Assembly: GCF_036030735.1 (NCBI RefSeq)
Contig: NZ_CP107928.1
Span: 9,734,001-9,798,000, forward strand
Source of the DNA: Streptomyces sp. NBC_00425
GTDB lineage: Bacteria > Actinomycetota > Actinomycetes > Streptomycetales > Streptomycetaceae
Direction: 5' to 3'
DNA length: 64,000 nucleotides
Under the pieces are notes generated by a model, which was given only the letters and a program-made list of their open reading frames with translations, searched no databases and had not been told where the DNA came from. The position numbers and the translations under genes were made by a program. Every line of letters begins with the position of its first letter. Within the stretch, counting starts at the first letter, position 1. Positions 17,141 to 26,277 of this stretch are shown in pieces.

Positions 17141-18192
17141 CCCCTCACGACGCGCCCGGCGCACCCCTGCACATCGCCGGCACCGGCACCGCCCTGCCCG
17201 GCGACCCGGTCGACAACGCGCGCCTGGGCAAGACCTTCGGGATCGACGAGGAGTGGATCGACCTCTTCGTCGGCACCCGCACCCGCCACTTCGGCTGGGA
17301 CCTCGCCACCGGCGAGATCCGGCACAGCCTCACCGACCTGTGCGCCGAGGCGGCCGCCCGCGCCGCCGACGCGGCCGGCGCCCGCCTGCAGGACCTGGAC
17401 TTCCTCGTCCTGGCCACCACCACACCGGACCGGCTGCTGCCCACCACCGCCAACGAGGTCGCCGACCGGCTGGGCCTGGACCACCTGCCCACCTACCAGA
17501 TCCAGGCAGGCTGCTCGGGCGCCGTCCAGGCCCTCGACCTGGCCCGGGCCCTGCTCGCCGCCGGGCACCGCAGCGGACTCGTCATCGGCGGCGACACCAC
17601 CGCCCGCTTCCTCGACCCGAGCCGCACCCCCACCGACCTGCCCACCCAGGAACTCGTCAACTACGTCCTGTTCGGCGACGGCGCGGGCGCCGCCGTCGTC
17701 AGCGCCGAACCCCTCGGCGAGGCCCTCGCCGTCCGCACACTGCTGCACCGCTTCAGCGGCCGGGGCCGGACACCGGGCCAGATCATCGACTGGGACGGCC
17801 CGGTGCGCCGCGACGCCGGCCGGCAGATGCTGTCCGAGGACTACAAGGCCGTCGAGGAGGGCGTGCCCGTCCTCGCGGGCGAGATCTACTGGGAACTGCT
17901 CGACTCCGTCGGCTGGACCCCCGCCGACGTCGACTTCCTGCTGCCGCCGCAGCTGTCCGCCCGGATGACCCGGCGCATCACCGAGAGCCTGGGGGCGTCC
18001 ACCGCGCACGAGGTGTCCTGCGTCGTGGACACCGGCAACACCGGCAACGCACTGCCCCTGCTCCAGCTCGACAGGCTCCTGGACCGGCTGCCGGACACCG
18101 GGCGGGCCCTCGCCCTCGTCGTGGAGTCCAGCAAATGGATCAGGGCCGGCCTCGTCCTGGAGCGCACGCACGCCGCGGAGCCCCGCCCATGA
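17137..18192 (+). CDS. KASIII-like condensing enzyme associated with the FkbH/ACP pair
   Basis: This 351-aa FabH-superfamily protein has candidate nucleophile Cys126 in QAGCSGAV and the late DTGNTGNA segment in place of GNTSAAS. The usual HQAN His region reads PPQLSA, so the His is missing. It is translationally coupled at both ends (ATGA with the PKS, overlap with FkbH). In tetronate clusters a KASIII-like protein joins glyceryl-ACP with a beta-ketoacyl thioester; the adjacency to FkbH and ACP supports that role. Transfer of the short chain made by the preceding PKS is the main alternative. Confidence 0.85.
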   Translation: MTPHDAPGAPLHIAGTGTALPGDPVDNARLGKTFGIDEEWIDLFVGTRTRHFGWDLATGEIRHSLTDLCAEAAARAADAAGARLQDLDFLVLATTTPDRLLPTTANEVADRLGLDHLPTYQIQAGCSGAVQALDLARALLAAGHRSGLVIGGDTTARFLDPSRTPTDLPTQELVNYVLFGDGAGAAVVSAEPLGEALAVRTLLHRFSGRGRTPGQIIDWDGPVRRDAGRQMLSEDYKAVEEGVPVLAGEIYWELLDSVGWTPADVDFLLPPQLSARMTRRITESLGASTAHEVSCVVDTGNTGNALPLLQLDRLLDRLPDTGRALALVVESSKWIRAGLVLERTHAAEPRP

Positions 18193-20114
18193 CGACACCC
18201 TTCCAGCGCCTGCGCGAACTGTCCGCCTCCGGACAGCTGGCCCGCGCCCACCCGCAGGTGGCCCCGCTCCTCGCGGAGATCACCGACGCCGGCGACCGCG
18301 AGCCCGCCGCCGTCCTCGCCGAACTGGCGCGCTGCGGCCACCTGCTGCGCGGCCTCGCCGCCCCCGACGTCCTCGCCCACCACCCCGACACCCCCCTCGT
18401 CACCGTCGCCGTCACCGGGCACTCCACCCTCGCCCAGCTCCCCGACGCCCTCACCGCCGAACTCGCCCGGCACGGACTCCTCGCCCGCCTCCTCGTCGGC
18501 ACACACGGCGCCTACCTGCGCGACCTCACCGACCCCGACAGCGAACTGCGCGCCCCACAACCGGACCTGACACTGTGCCTGCTGGACGCGGACGCCGTCT
18601 TCGACCGACTCGGCACACCCTGGACCACCGACGACGCCGAAACGGCCTGCGCCCGGCTCGGCGAACGCGTCGCCGCCATCGCCGCCGCCCACACCGCGAC
18701 CGGAACCGGCACCCTCGTCCTCAACACCCTGCCGCTGCTGCGCCGCCACACCCAGCAGATCATCGACCAGCGCCGGCGCGCCCTGCTCGGCGCCCTGTGG
18801 CGCGAGTTCAACGCCCGCCTGCTGCGCCTGACAGCCGACCACCCCGCCGTCACGGTCGTCGACCTCGACCCCCTGATCGCCGACCTCGGCCCGGCCAGCG
18901 ACCCACGACTGGCCCTCTACACCCGCTCGCCCTTCACCGAACAGCTCCTAGGCGCCTACGCCCGCGAGGCGGCCCACATCCTGCGGGCCCGCAGCGGCCT
19001 GACCAAGAAGTGCCTCGTCCTCGACCTCGACGACACCCTGTGGGGCGGCGTCCTGGAAGAAGTCGGCGCCGACGGCCTCGGCGTCGGCGACGACCTGCTC
19101 GGCGAGCCCTACCGCCAGATGCAGCGCACCGCCCGGCAACTCGCCGCCCAGGGCGTCCTGCTCGCCGTCAGCAGCAAGAACGACGCCGAACCGGCCGTAC
19201 AGGCACTGCGCGACCACCCGGACATGACGCTGCGCCCCGACGACTTCGCACGGATCAACGCCAACTGGGAACCCAAGGACGCCAACCTCCGCGACATCGC
19301 CCACCACCTCGGCATCGCCACCGACGCCCTCGTCTTCGCCGACGACTCGCCCCAGGAACGCGCCCTGATCCGCCGCAGCCTGCCCGCCACCCCCGTCGTC
19401 GCCCTCGGCCGCGAACCCGCACTGCACACCGAGGCACTGCTGCGCGACGCCTGGTTCGACACCCCGCACGTCACCGACGACGACCGGCGCCGCACCGCCC
19501 GCTACCGCCAGGCCGCCGCCCGCGACGAACTGCGCCAGGGCGCGGGCACGTACGAGGAATACCTGCACGACCTCGGCATCGTCGTGCACGTCGCGCCGCC
19601 GGGCCCGGCCGACACCGCCCGCGTGTGCCAGCTCTCCCTGCGCACCAACCGGTTCAACCTCACCGGCGAGCGGCTCCGGGCCGCCGAACTCGCCGAGATG
19701 GCCGCCGACCCGGCCCGCCGGGTCCTCGCCGTACGGGTACGCGACCGCTTCGGCGACAGCGGCCTGGTCGGCGCGCTGCTCACCCGCGACGAGGACGACG
19801 GCCTGTACATCGACAACATGATGCTCAGCTGCCGGGCCCTGGCCCGCGGCGTCGAGGACGGCTGCCTGGCCGCCGTCCTCGAACACGCCCGCTCCCGCGG
19901 CCTGCCCCGGGTCAGGGCCCGCTACCGGGCCACGCCCGCCAACGCCGCGGCCCGCGGCTTCTACCCCTCGCTGGGCTTCACCGAGGAGCCGGGCGCCGGC
20001 CGCGAGCGATGGTTCCGGCACGACCTCGGCCGGCTCCCGGACCGGCCGGGCCACCTGACCCTCGAGGTCCGACTGGGAGGAACGGCCGATGAGCACCACA
20101 CGCCCCTGGGATGA
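18189..20114 (+). CDS. FkbH-like HAD-IIIC protein with C-terminal GNAT-like domain (glyceryl-ACP synthase candidate)
   Basis: This 641-aa protein has an N-terminal domain of about 270 residues, then a HAD phosphatase-type domain starting CLVLDLDDTLWGG (DxDxT signature, about residue 275) and SSKNDAEPA (motif II). A C-terminal acyltransferase-like domain contains LSLRTNRFNLTGER, a hallmark of FkbH proteins. FkbH members take 1,3-bisphosphoglycerate, remove the phosphate and load glyceryl onto a stand-alone ACP. The gene overlaps the next ACP by 26 bases, so the two are partners. The glyceryl unit could become a tetronate ring or a hydroxy/methoxymalonyl extender; no dehydrogenase/methyltransferase set for the latter is visible nearby. 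Confidence 0.9.
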   Translation: MTTPFQRLRELSASGQLARAHPQVAPLLAEITDAGDREPAAVLAELARCGHLLRGLAAPDVLAHHPDTPLVTVAVTGHSTLAQLPDALTAELARHGLLARLLVGTHGAYLRDLTDPDSELRAPQPDLTLCLLDADAVFDRLGTPWTTDDAETACARLGERVAAIAAAHTATGTGTLVLNTLPLLRRHTQQIIDQRRRALLGALWREFNARLLRLTADHPAVTVVDLDPLIADLGPASDPRLALYTRSPFTEQLLGAYAREAAHILRARSGLTKKCLVLDLDDTLWGGVLEEVGADGLGVGDDLLGEPYRQMQRTARQLAAQGVLLAVSSKNDAEPAVQALRDHPDMTLRPDDFARINANWEPKDANLRDIAHHLGIATDALVFADDSPQERALIRRSLPATPVVALGREPALHTEALLRDAWFDTPHVTDDDRRRTARYRQAAARDELRQGAGTYEEYLHDLGIVVHVAPPGPADTARVCQLSLRTNRFNLTGERLRAAELAEMAADPARRVLAVRVRDRFGDSGLVGALLTRDEDDGLYIDNMMLSCRALARGVEDGCLAAVLEHARSRGLPRVRARYRATPANAAARGFYPSLGFTEEPGAGRERWFRHDLGRLPDRPGHLTLEVRLGGTADEHHTPLG

Positions 20115-20349
20115 GTTCGCCGGCTTCGTCTCCCTGCTCCGCGACGAGCTCGGCCTCGACCTGAGCGAACAGCAGGCGGCGGCCGACTTCGACGCCCTGC
20201 CCTCCTGGGACTCCGTCCACCTGCTGCGCCTCGTCACGCTCATCGAGCGCGAGACCGGCCGGCGGGTGCCCGTCGCCCGCGTGCTGCAGGCCCGTGGACT
20301 GCGCGAGGTCCACGCCCTCACCCGCCCCGACCGCGAGGACCGGCCATGA
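20089..20349 (+). CDS. Stand-alone acyl carrier protein, probable glyceryl carrier
   Basis: This 86-aa carrier protein has the phosphopantetheine motif WDSVHLL (Ser about 44), typical of the small ACPs paired with FkbH. GGGAGGAA precedes ATG 20089, which lies inside the end of the FkbH gene. Its stop overlaps the PPTase start (ATGA). It likely carries the glyceryl (or derived) unit to the condensing enzyme. Confidence 0.92.
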   Translation: MSTTRPWDEFAGFVSLLRDELGLDLSEQQAAADFDALPSWDSVHLLRLVTLIERETGRRVPVARVLQARGLREVHALTRPDREDRP

Positions 20350-21209
20350 CCGCCCCGACAGGCCCCGCCACGCGGTCGCTGGGCGAGCCCATCGCGTCGA
20401 CCACGGTGCACACCGACTGGTCCGACGTACGCGCGGACCTGCGCACGCACGGCACCGCGCTGGTCCACGGGCGCCTCGCCGACTGGCGGCCCAAGGACCC
20501 CGACGGCCCCGAACTGCGCGCCGTGCTCGGCCGGGACTGGGCCCGCTACCGCGACATCACGCACGAGGACATGCGCGGCCGGTACGCCGCCTCCCGCCGC
20601 CTGCTGAAGTACGCCGCCGCCGCCGCGCTGCGCGCCGACGCCCGCGACCTGGAACTCATGTACGGGCCGACCGGCCGGCCCTATCTGCGCGGCTGCGACC
20701 AGATCGACATCAGCCTCAGCCACACCGACGACCTGCTGCTGGTCGGGCTGACGACACGGGGCCTGATCGGCGTCGACGCGGAGCGCTCGGACCGTCGTAT
20801 CTACAGCCGCGGCCTGGACCGGCAGATCTGCACCCCGCACGAACGCCTCACCGTGTCGCGGCTGCCGCTGGCCGAGCGCGACCCGAGCCTGGTGCGGCTG
20901 TGGACCCTGAAGGAGGCGTACAGCAAGGCGATCGGCCAGGGGCTGCAGTTCCGGTTCACGGAGTTCGGGTTCGGCGCCGACGGCCGGCCGACCCAGGTGC
21001 ACCGCCCCGACGGCACCCCGGGCACCGGCGACGAGTGGACGTTCTGCACCTATGTGCTCGGCAGCGACGGCCTCGAGTTCTGCGTCAGCACCGCCGTCTA
21101 CGACGCGGGGCTCGGCCGCACCCTGGACGCCGAGATCACCACCATGCTCGACGCCGACGCCGTCGCCGCCCTCAACGAGGCGCTCAGCGGGGTGCGCCCG
21201 CACGGCTGA
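20346..21209 (+). CDS. Sfp-type 4'-phosphopantetheinyl transferase
   Basis: This 287-aa protein contains the signature motifs of Sfp-type transferases: IGVDAE (Mg and CoA binding) and WTLKEAYSKAIGQGL near residues 185-200. An upstream RxxxS-like segment leads to DISLSHTDD. It transfers phosphopantetheine from CoA to the Ser of carrier domains. It is the last gene of the operon (ATGA overlap) and probably activates the PKS and stand-alone ACPs of this cluster. The N-terminal 70 residues are longer than in compact members. Confidence 0.93.
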   Translation: MTAPTGPATRSLGEPIASTTVHTDWSDVRADLRTHGTALVHGRLADWRPKDPDGPELRAVLGRDWARYRDITHEDMRGRYAASRRLLKYAAAAALRADARDLELMYGPTGRPYLRGCDQIDISLSHTDDLLLVGLTTRGLIGVDAERSDRRIYSRGLDRQICTPHERLTVSRLPLAERDPSLVRLWTLKEAYSKAIGQGLQFRFTEFGFGADGRPTQVHRPDGTPGTGDEWTFCTYVLGSDGLEFCVSTAVYDAGLGRTLDAEITTMLDADAVAALNEALSGVRPHG

Positions 21210-21216
21210 CTCCCGG

Positions 21217-22179
21217 TCACAGGTCCTCCACCACCGACGCCGTGGCCTCCAGGACGGCGCTGCCGGCCTGGACGAGGCTCAGCGTGACCGGCGTCAGACG
21301 CCGCCCGTCGGCGTCCTTGCCGAGCCGGTCCCACACGGCCGTGCAGCGCATCGGCAGCTCCGGGTCCGCGTAGCCGCGGAAGTGCACGCGCAGGGCGCCC
21401 AGAGTGCTGTGCGCCGGCTTGAGGGCGTACGCCCGCCAGGCGGTCAGCAGCGCCGTCTGGCGGACCGCCTCCAGGAGCAGCGCGTGCGCGGGGACTGTGC
21501 TGGGCGGCAGCGCCACGTCCACGGCCAGCTGTCCCGGGCACGGCGTCACCGGCCGGCGCAGCAGGACGTCGCCGACGAGGTGGCGCCCCACGTCGGCCGG
21601 GGCGACGCGGGCGCCCGGCCCGGGCGCGGCCGGCGTGGCCGAGGCGGCGTCCGCCGCGGCGGCCAGGGCCGCCCGGGAGCGCTCCCGGTGGCCGCGGTGC
21701 ACCGTCGGCGCCAGGAACACCACGCTCGCGCTCCCGCTGCCGCACGGCACGTCGTCGATGCGCGGGGCGATGGCGAACTCCAGGACCCGGGGCACGCCGT
21801 CGACCACCTTGTCGGGGCGCACGCGCAGATGCAGGTCCAGGGGGGCGGGGGAGGACCGCACCCGCCAGGGCGTGACGTCGTCGGCGCGCAGGTCGAAGCG
21901 GTAGAAGACGCCGACGCGGGCCGCGGGCACACCGAAGTGCGTGTGCCCGATGAACTCGCCCGCCTCGCGGACCATCTCGGCGGCCGCCCGCAGATCGTGG
22001 TGACGGCCGGCCCGCTCGCCGAACGGCCCCAGCCCGTCGGCCAGCTCGCCGGCCAGGACGAACTCCTCCTCGACGTCCGGCGCCGCGGCGACGGGATGCA
22101 GCCAGGACCGCGGGCGGTGGACGAGGTGCCGGACGGTCCCCGCCGTCCGCCGCCGGCCTGCGCCGGGCGCGCGCTCCAT
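21217..22179 (-). CDS. AfsA/ScbA-family butyrolactone-type signal synthase
   Basis: This 320-aa protein shows two AfsA-like hotdog repeats. The N-terminal one contains LVHRPRSWLHP and IGHTHFGVP, and the C-terminal one GRHLVGDVLLRRPVTPCP, both characteristic of A-factor-type synthases, which join a beta-ketoacyl-ACP with dihydroxyacetone phosphate. It is convergent with the PPTase (7 bases between stops). No ArpA/ScbR-type receptor gene is in the window. It could make a signalling butyrolactone/butenolide for the cluster, or act as a pathway enzyme that joins a beta-ketoacyl chain with a C3 unit; given the FkbH set, the first is more usual. Confidence 0.85.
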   Translation of the reverse strand: MERAPGAGRRRTAGTVRHLVHRPRSWLHPVAAAPDVEEEFVLAGELADGLGPFGERAGRHHDLRAAAEMVREAGEFIGHTHFGVPAARVGVFYRFDLRADDVTPWRVRSSPAPLDLHLRVRPDKVVDGVPRVLEFAIAPRIDDVPCGSGSASVVFLAPTVHRGHRERSRAALAAAADAASATPAAPGPGARVAPADVGRHLVGDVLLRRPVTPCPGQLAVDVALPPSTVPAHALLLEAVRQTALLTAWRAYALKPAHSTLGALRVHFRGYADPELPMRCTAVWDRLGKDADGRRLTPVTLSLVQAGSAVLEATASVVEDL

Positions 22180-22285
22180 ACTTCCCCCTTCTGTACGGAC
22201 CGTGCTCGCAACACGATGCGTCGAGGGTGCACGGATTCGGCCACGCCCGGCCAGCCCCGCCCGCTGACAGCTTGCTGCGCGGCAC

Positions 22286-23323
22286 CTACTCCGCCGGCAG
22301 GCCGGGCCCGCCCTCGTCGAGGAGCCCGGCCAGCGCCACGTTGACGCCCGCCTGGAACCGGCTGGAGGACTCCACCTGCTCCATGATCTCCGAGATGTAC
22401 CGCCGGCAGGTGCGCACCGACATGCCCAGCCGGCGCGCGACCAGCTCGTCCTTGTGGCCCTGGGCCATCAGCTTGATGATCGACCGCTTCAGGTCGTCGG
22501 CGACGGGGGTCTGCGCCGTGGAGCCCGGGGTGAACGCCGTGCCGGTGTCCCACAGATGCTCGTACACCTTGCACAGGAACGCCACGAGGGTCGGCTCCCG
22601 CACGACGACGGCGCCCGGCGGCCGGTCCTCGACGTGCTCGGGCAGGAACACCGCCTCGCGGTCGTAGATGATGATGCGGTCGATCAGCTCGTCCGTGGTG
22701 CGCACCTCGGCGCCCGCCGCGGCCACCGCGCGGATGTACGACGTCGTGGTCAGGTCGCTGCGCACGGTGTGCTGGTAGAGATGCCGCACCCGCACGCCGC
22801 GCGCCAGCCGGGCCAGGGTGAGCGGGCGCGCGTTCTCCAGATACCGGGGCGGGCGGGGGCCGCCCGGCTGCGCGGTGAGGATCTCCGTGCGGCAGCGCGC
22901 CCCCCAGTCGTCGAGCATGGCCTGCAGGACCCGGATGTCGCTGATCACGTCGAACGCCTCGGCCTGGTTGCGGCGTCTGCGGCTCTCGAAGTAGGCGGGC
23001 TGCAGCGAGCGCATCCGGGTGCGCACGTCGGTGACCGCCTGCTGCAGCTCGTGGATCTGCTGCTCGGTCGGCCCCACCAGATCGGCCGCGGCGGCCTCGG
23101 GGCTGACCGGCATGAGGGTCTCGGGCTCGCCCGGCATCGGATGCAGCAGGCTGAACTCCGTCAGGGTCTGCTCGACCCGCACGGCCACCTCGAGCGACGT
23201 GCCCAGCGCACGGGCGATCTGCTCGCGGTCGAACCGCCCGAGTGTGACCGCCTTCTGGTAAGCGGTCGCGCATATGCCGTCGAGTTCGTTGGAGTTCGGC
23301 CCGGAAAGAGAACCTTCTTGCAT
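22286..23323 (-). CDS. LuxR-type transcriptional regulator with N-terminal TrmB-like wHTH
   Basis: This 345-aa protein has a C-terminal LuxR helix-turn-helix (about residues 285-340; VARRLGMSVRTCRRYISEIM) and an N-terminal winged-helix-like region (FDREQIARALGTSLEVAVRVEQTL), an architecture common in Streptomyces. The HTH departs from the classic TVETH signature. The start ATG 23323 is preceded by GGGGGTG; the frame remains open upstream only as a shadow. A divergently transcribed gene for a small secreted peptide begins 134 bases away, and many such regulators have this arrangement. It may control this part of the cluster. Confidence 0.85.
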   Translation of the reverse strand: MQEGSLSGPNSNELDGICATAYQKAVTLGRFDREQIARALGTSLEVAVRVEQTLTEFSLLHPMPGEPETLMPVSPEAAAADLVGPTEQQIHELQQAVTDVRTRMRSLQPAYFESRRRRNQAEAFDVISDIRVLQAMLDDWGARCRTEILTAQPGGPRPPRYLENARPLTLARLARGVRVRHLYQHTVRSDLTTTSYIRAVAAAGAEVRTTDELIDRIIIYDREAVFLPEHVEDRPPGAVVVREPTLVAFLCKVYEHLWDTGTAFTPGSTAQTPVADDLKRSIIKLMAQGHKDELVARRLGMSVRTCRRYISEIMEQVESSSRFQAGVNVALAGLLDEGGPGLPAE

Positions 23324-23456
23324 TACGTTGTCGCACCCCCGTACGCAAAGAGAAAAGCTGTCATGCAACTTTACGTCATCGAGAATCGCTTGGAAGCGGC
23401 TGGAGCGGCAGGGCAGTCTTCTGCGTGGAGAAGCCAAGCATAAATAGGGGGCAACG

Positions 23457-23651
23457 ATGAACAAGGGCATGTTCGCCAAAACGGCAGCGGCCGTGTGCGC
23501 GTCGTTTGTGATTTTGGGAAGTCTTGGTTCAGGTTTGGCGGAGGCGTCAACTCCGGATGTGTCGGTCGGTCTCTCGCCTCTCATCGTGGTGCTGACGGGG
23601 GACACCTCGATGTGCCCGGAAGACGACCAGTGGGGTTCCGCTTGCCCGTGA
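23457..23651 (+). CDS. Small secreted peptide, 64 aa, divergent from the LuxR regulator
   Basis: AGGGGGC precedes ATG 23457. The product has a classic Sec signal peptide: MNKGMFAK, a hydrophobic core to about residue 27, and a likely AEA cleavage site before STPDV. The mature form of about 34 residues is Leu/Val-rich with two Cys near the end (MCPEDDQWGSACP), which could form a disulfide loop once exported. Function unknown; small secreted peptide, signal or antimicrobial are all possible. Codon use and signal peptide make it a real gene. Confidence 0.75.
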   Translation: MNKGMFAKTAAAVCASFVILGSLGSGLAEASTPDVSVGLSPLIVVLTGDTSMCPEDDQWGSACP

Positions 23652-23818
23652 CCGGCGCGGTCCGGTGCACGACACCCTGAACGGCGTGGCTCCAGGCGGC
23701 CGCCGGGCATGGGGGAGACGGTGGAGTCCGAGGCCGGCTCCCGGACCCCCCTCCGCGCGACGCCGCTCATGACGCCCCGCTGTGCGGCACCTGTGTGCCG
23801 TGCGGCGGGGCGCTGCCT

Positions 23819-23848
23819 CTGCCGCCGCCGGCCCGCGGCGGCGGCGGT
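23819..23848. terminator. GC-rich hairpin between convergent genes
   Basis: Inverted repeat CCGCCGCCG ... CGGCGGCGG with a short loop lies between the end of the small secreted peptide gene and the 3' end of the LAL regulator. It is suited to terminate transcription from both sides. Confidence 0.55.
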
Positions 23849-23868
23849 ATCCGGCCGTTCCCGGCCGC

Positions 23869-26277
23869 CTACGGGGCGCCCGGCCCGGTCCCGCTGCGGC
23901 CGACCGCATGAGCGACTTCTGCCCGAGAATTTACTCCGAGTTTCTTGAATATGCGGCTCATGTGCGTTTCGACGGTTTTCGTGCTGATGCCGAGGTGAGC
24001 GGCAATGCGCTGGTTCGTGTATCCGGCGGAAACCAGATGGGCGATCTCCGTCTCCCGGGCACTCGCCGCCGCGAGCGGAGAATTGGCGGGCCGACCGGAA
24101 GAGCGGCCTTTCTTTTCCTCGGCGATCCCGTTCGCGAAGGAAAGCATCCATGAATTCCCGTGGCCGGCCGAGACGGCGGCCGCGAGTTCGCCCGGGAATT
24201 GTGCGGCGTCCTGGTCTCCGCATTCCCTGCGGGTGCGCGCGAGCCCGAGAGCCAACGGGGCAATGGCATGCCCGTGGCCGAGGAAAAGAGCCGCGCGCAG
24301 TCCCCGCTCGAATCGAGGAGCGGCCCGCCCGGGCATGCCCAGACGCAGTTCCGTCTCGCCCAGCCACCGGCAGGCCTCCAGACGGTCGACCCAGTGCGCG
24401 CCCTCCGCCGCGCCGCCCGGCGTCCCCCCGGCGGGCCCTGCGCCCGCGTCCGCTCCCGCCGCGCCCGCGCCCAGCGCCCGGTCCACGCGATCGGCCGCAT
24501 CGCGCGCCGCGGCGGTCGCGCCGCCCAGCACGTGCGCGGCGCCGAGCAGGGCGGCCACCGCGAGCCCCGGCCCCGCCTCGACGTCCTCGGACACCGCCCG
24601 CACGGCGCGCTCCACCGTTCCCGCCCCGGCGCTCACGCCGAGCTGAGCCATCTCCACGGCCAGCGCCAGCCGTTCGGCCCGCACCCCCCGCCCTCCGTCG
24701 CCCGCCTCCATGCCGCGCGGGGGCGCGTCGAGCAGCGCCCCCGCCTGCGCGTACCTGCCGAGCCCGCGCAGCCCGCGCACCCGCCACAGCACCGCGTCCG
24801 CGGCGGTCGCGTCCGCGGCGGCCGGCAGCCGGTGCCACGTCGCGGCGTACAGCCGCTCGGCCGCACCCGGCTGCCCGGCCAGCACCAGCGCCTCGGCCCG
24901 CCACAGCGCCGGCTCCACCGGATCGCCCAGCACCGCACCGGCCCGGGCCAGCGCCCGGGCCGCCCGGGCCGGCTGGCGCCACAGCGTCTCGCGCGCCGCC
25001 TGGGCCAGCACCCCCGCGTCGTCCGCCGTCAGCGCGTCGCAGTCGACGAGATGCGCCGCCAGCGCGAGCGTCTCCCCGGCCGCGCGCAGCGCCGCGACCG
25101 CCCGCAGGCGGGCCGCGTGCCGCCAGCCCGCCCCCGACGCATGGTGGATCCGGGCCCGGACGGCCGGCCGGACGAAGCGGAAACGCCGCCCGTGCGCGTC
25201 CGGCACCACCAGACTCTCGGCGTGCAGCGCGTCCAGAGCGCACAGCACGTCGGACTCGGGAAGCTGGGCCGTCGCGGCGACCACCGACGGCAGGAACGAG
25301 TCGCCGACCACGGCGGCCGCACACGCGGTGCGCCAGCCCAGCGACGACAGGCAGTGCAGATCGAGCCCCCGCGCCGCGGCGGCCGACGGCGGTACACCGG
25401 TGGCCACTTCGAGCACGCCGTACACGCCGCCGCCCGCCCCGCCGGCACCCGCGCCGCCGCCCGTTCCGCACGACGGCCCGCCCGCGCCCGCCCCGCCGAG
25501 CAGCCCCGGCACCCCGCCCGCGTCACGCAGCGCCACGGCCACCGCCACCGGGCCCGGCCCCGCGGGCAGCAGCGCCCGCATCCGGTCGTCGGACAGCGGC
25601 GCGAGACGCAGATGGTGCAGGTTCGGGGCCTCGTAGGCCAGGGCCGTCAGATGCCGGTCCGCGGGGACCGCACGGTGCGCGAAGACGGTCAGCACCGGAG
25701 CCCTCGGCGGACAGCGCACCAGGTACTCGATGAAGTCCGTGGTGAGCGCGCAGGCCCGGTGCGCGTCGTCCAGGACCAGCAACAGGCCCCGGCCCGAGGC
25801 CAGTTGGGCGACGGCGGCGCGCAGCGCCCGCAACAGGCCGTAGTGGCCGGCCGCCCCGTCGGCCATCCCGCCGGTCATCGCGTGGGCCGTCCCGTCGGCC
25901 GCCTGCGGGCCGTGCAGCGAGGGGAAGACCGCCGCCAGCCGCCCGGTGGCCGCCGCGCCGAGCTGCTCGAACAGCGAGCCGTCGGCCCGGGCCAGGACGT
26001 CGTCCAGCGCGTCCACGACCACCTCCAGCGGACGCGTTCCGCCGCCGCGCGGGATCCGGCCCGCCGCGACCGTCCAGCCGTCCCGCCGGGCCGAGCGGAC
26101 CAGGCGACGCAGCAGATGGGACTTGCCGACCCCCGGCTCACCGCTGACCCGCACCACCTGCGGGCTCTGCCCCGACAGGGTCAACCACCCACGCAACAGG
26201 CCCAGTTCGGCATCCCGCAGGAACACCGGACCCCCGAGCCGGGCCGCTGCTCCAGGCACTGGCGCCGCTTCCGGCAC
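23869..26277 (-). CDS. LAL-family regulator (AAA ATPase plus LuxR HTH)
   Basis: This 802-aa large ATP-binding LuxR regulator starts at GTG 26277, preceded by an excellent AAGGAGG with 5-base spacing. The P-loop is SGEPGVGKSHLL (residues about 44-55) and Walker B is LLLVLDDAH. A long helical middle follows, and a C-terminal LuxR HTH with LVSAGYTNQRIAAHLGIS and the TVETHMSRIFKKL helix. Low-complexity Gly/Ala tracts occur in the middle. LAL proteins act as pathway-specific activators of macrolide and polyene clusters. It is divergent from the exporter and carboxylase genes across a 373-base gap. Confidence 0.92.
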   Translation of the reverse strand: MPEAAPVPGAAARLGGPVFLRDAELGLLRGWLTLSGQSPQVVRVSGEPGVGKSHLLRRLVRSARRDGWTVAAGRIPRGGGTRPLEVVVDALDDVLARADGSLFEQLGAAATGRLAAVFPSLHGPQAADGTAHAMTGGMADGAAGHYGLLRALRAAVAQLASGRGLLLVLDDAHRACALTTDFIEYLVRCPPRAPVLTVFAHRAVPADRHLTALAYEAPNLHHLRLAPLSDDRMRALLPAGPGPVAVAVALRDAGGVPGLLGGAGAGGPSCGTGGGAGAGGAGGGVYGVLEVATGVPPSAAAARGLDLHCLSSLGWRTACAAAVVGDSFLPSVVAATAQLPESDVLCALDALHAESLVVPDAHGRRFRFVRPAVRARIHHASGAGWRHAARLRAVAALRAAGETLALAAHLVDCDALTADDAGVLAQAARETLWRQPARAARALARAGAVLGDPVEPALWRAEALVLAGQPGAAERLYAATWHRLPAAADATAADAVLWRVRGLRGLGRYAQAGALLDAPPRGMEAGDGGRGVRAERLALAVEMAQLGVSAGAGTVERAVRAVSEDVEAGPGLAVAALLGAAHVLGGATAAARDAADRVDRALGAGAAGADAGAGPAGGTPGGAAEGAHWVDRLEACRWLGETELRLGMPGRAAPRFERGLRAALFLGHGHAIAPLALGLARTRRECGDQDAAQFPGELAAAVSAGHGNSWMLSFANGIAEEKKGRSSGRPANSPLAAASARETEIAHLVSAGYTNQRIAAHLGISTKTVETHMSRIFKKLGVNSRAEVAHAVGRSGTGPGAP

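Noticed and set aside
22180..22285. ArpA/ScbR-type binding element upstream of the AfsA gene
   Set aside because: The gap shows ACGGACCGTG-like patches, but nothing matching the known autoregulatory element well enough to call.
23324..25471. Upstream extension of the LuxR regulator frame to 1061 aa
   Set aside because: The added part overlaps the secreted-peptide gene and the LAL regulator in another frame and has shadow-type composition; ATG 23323 fits the family length.
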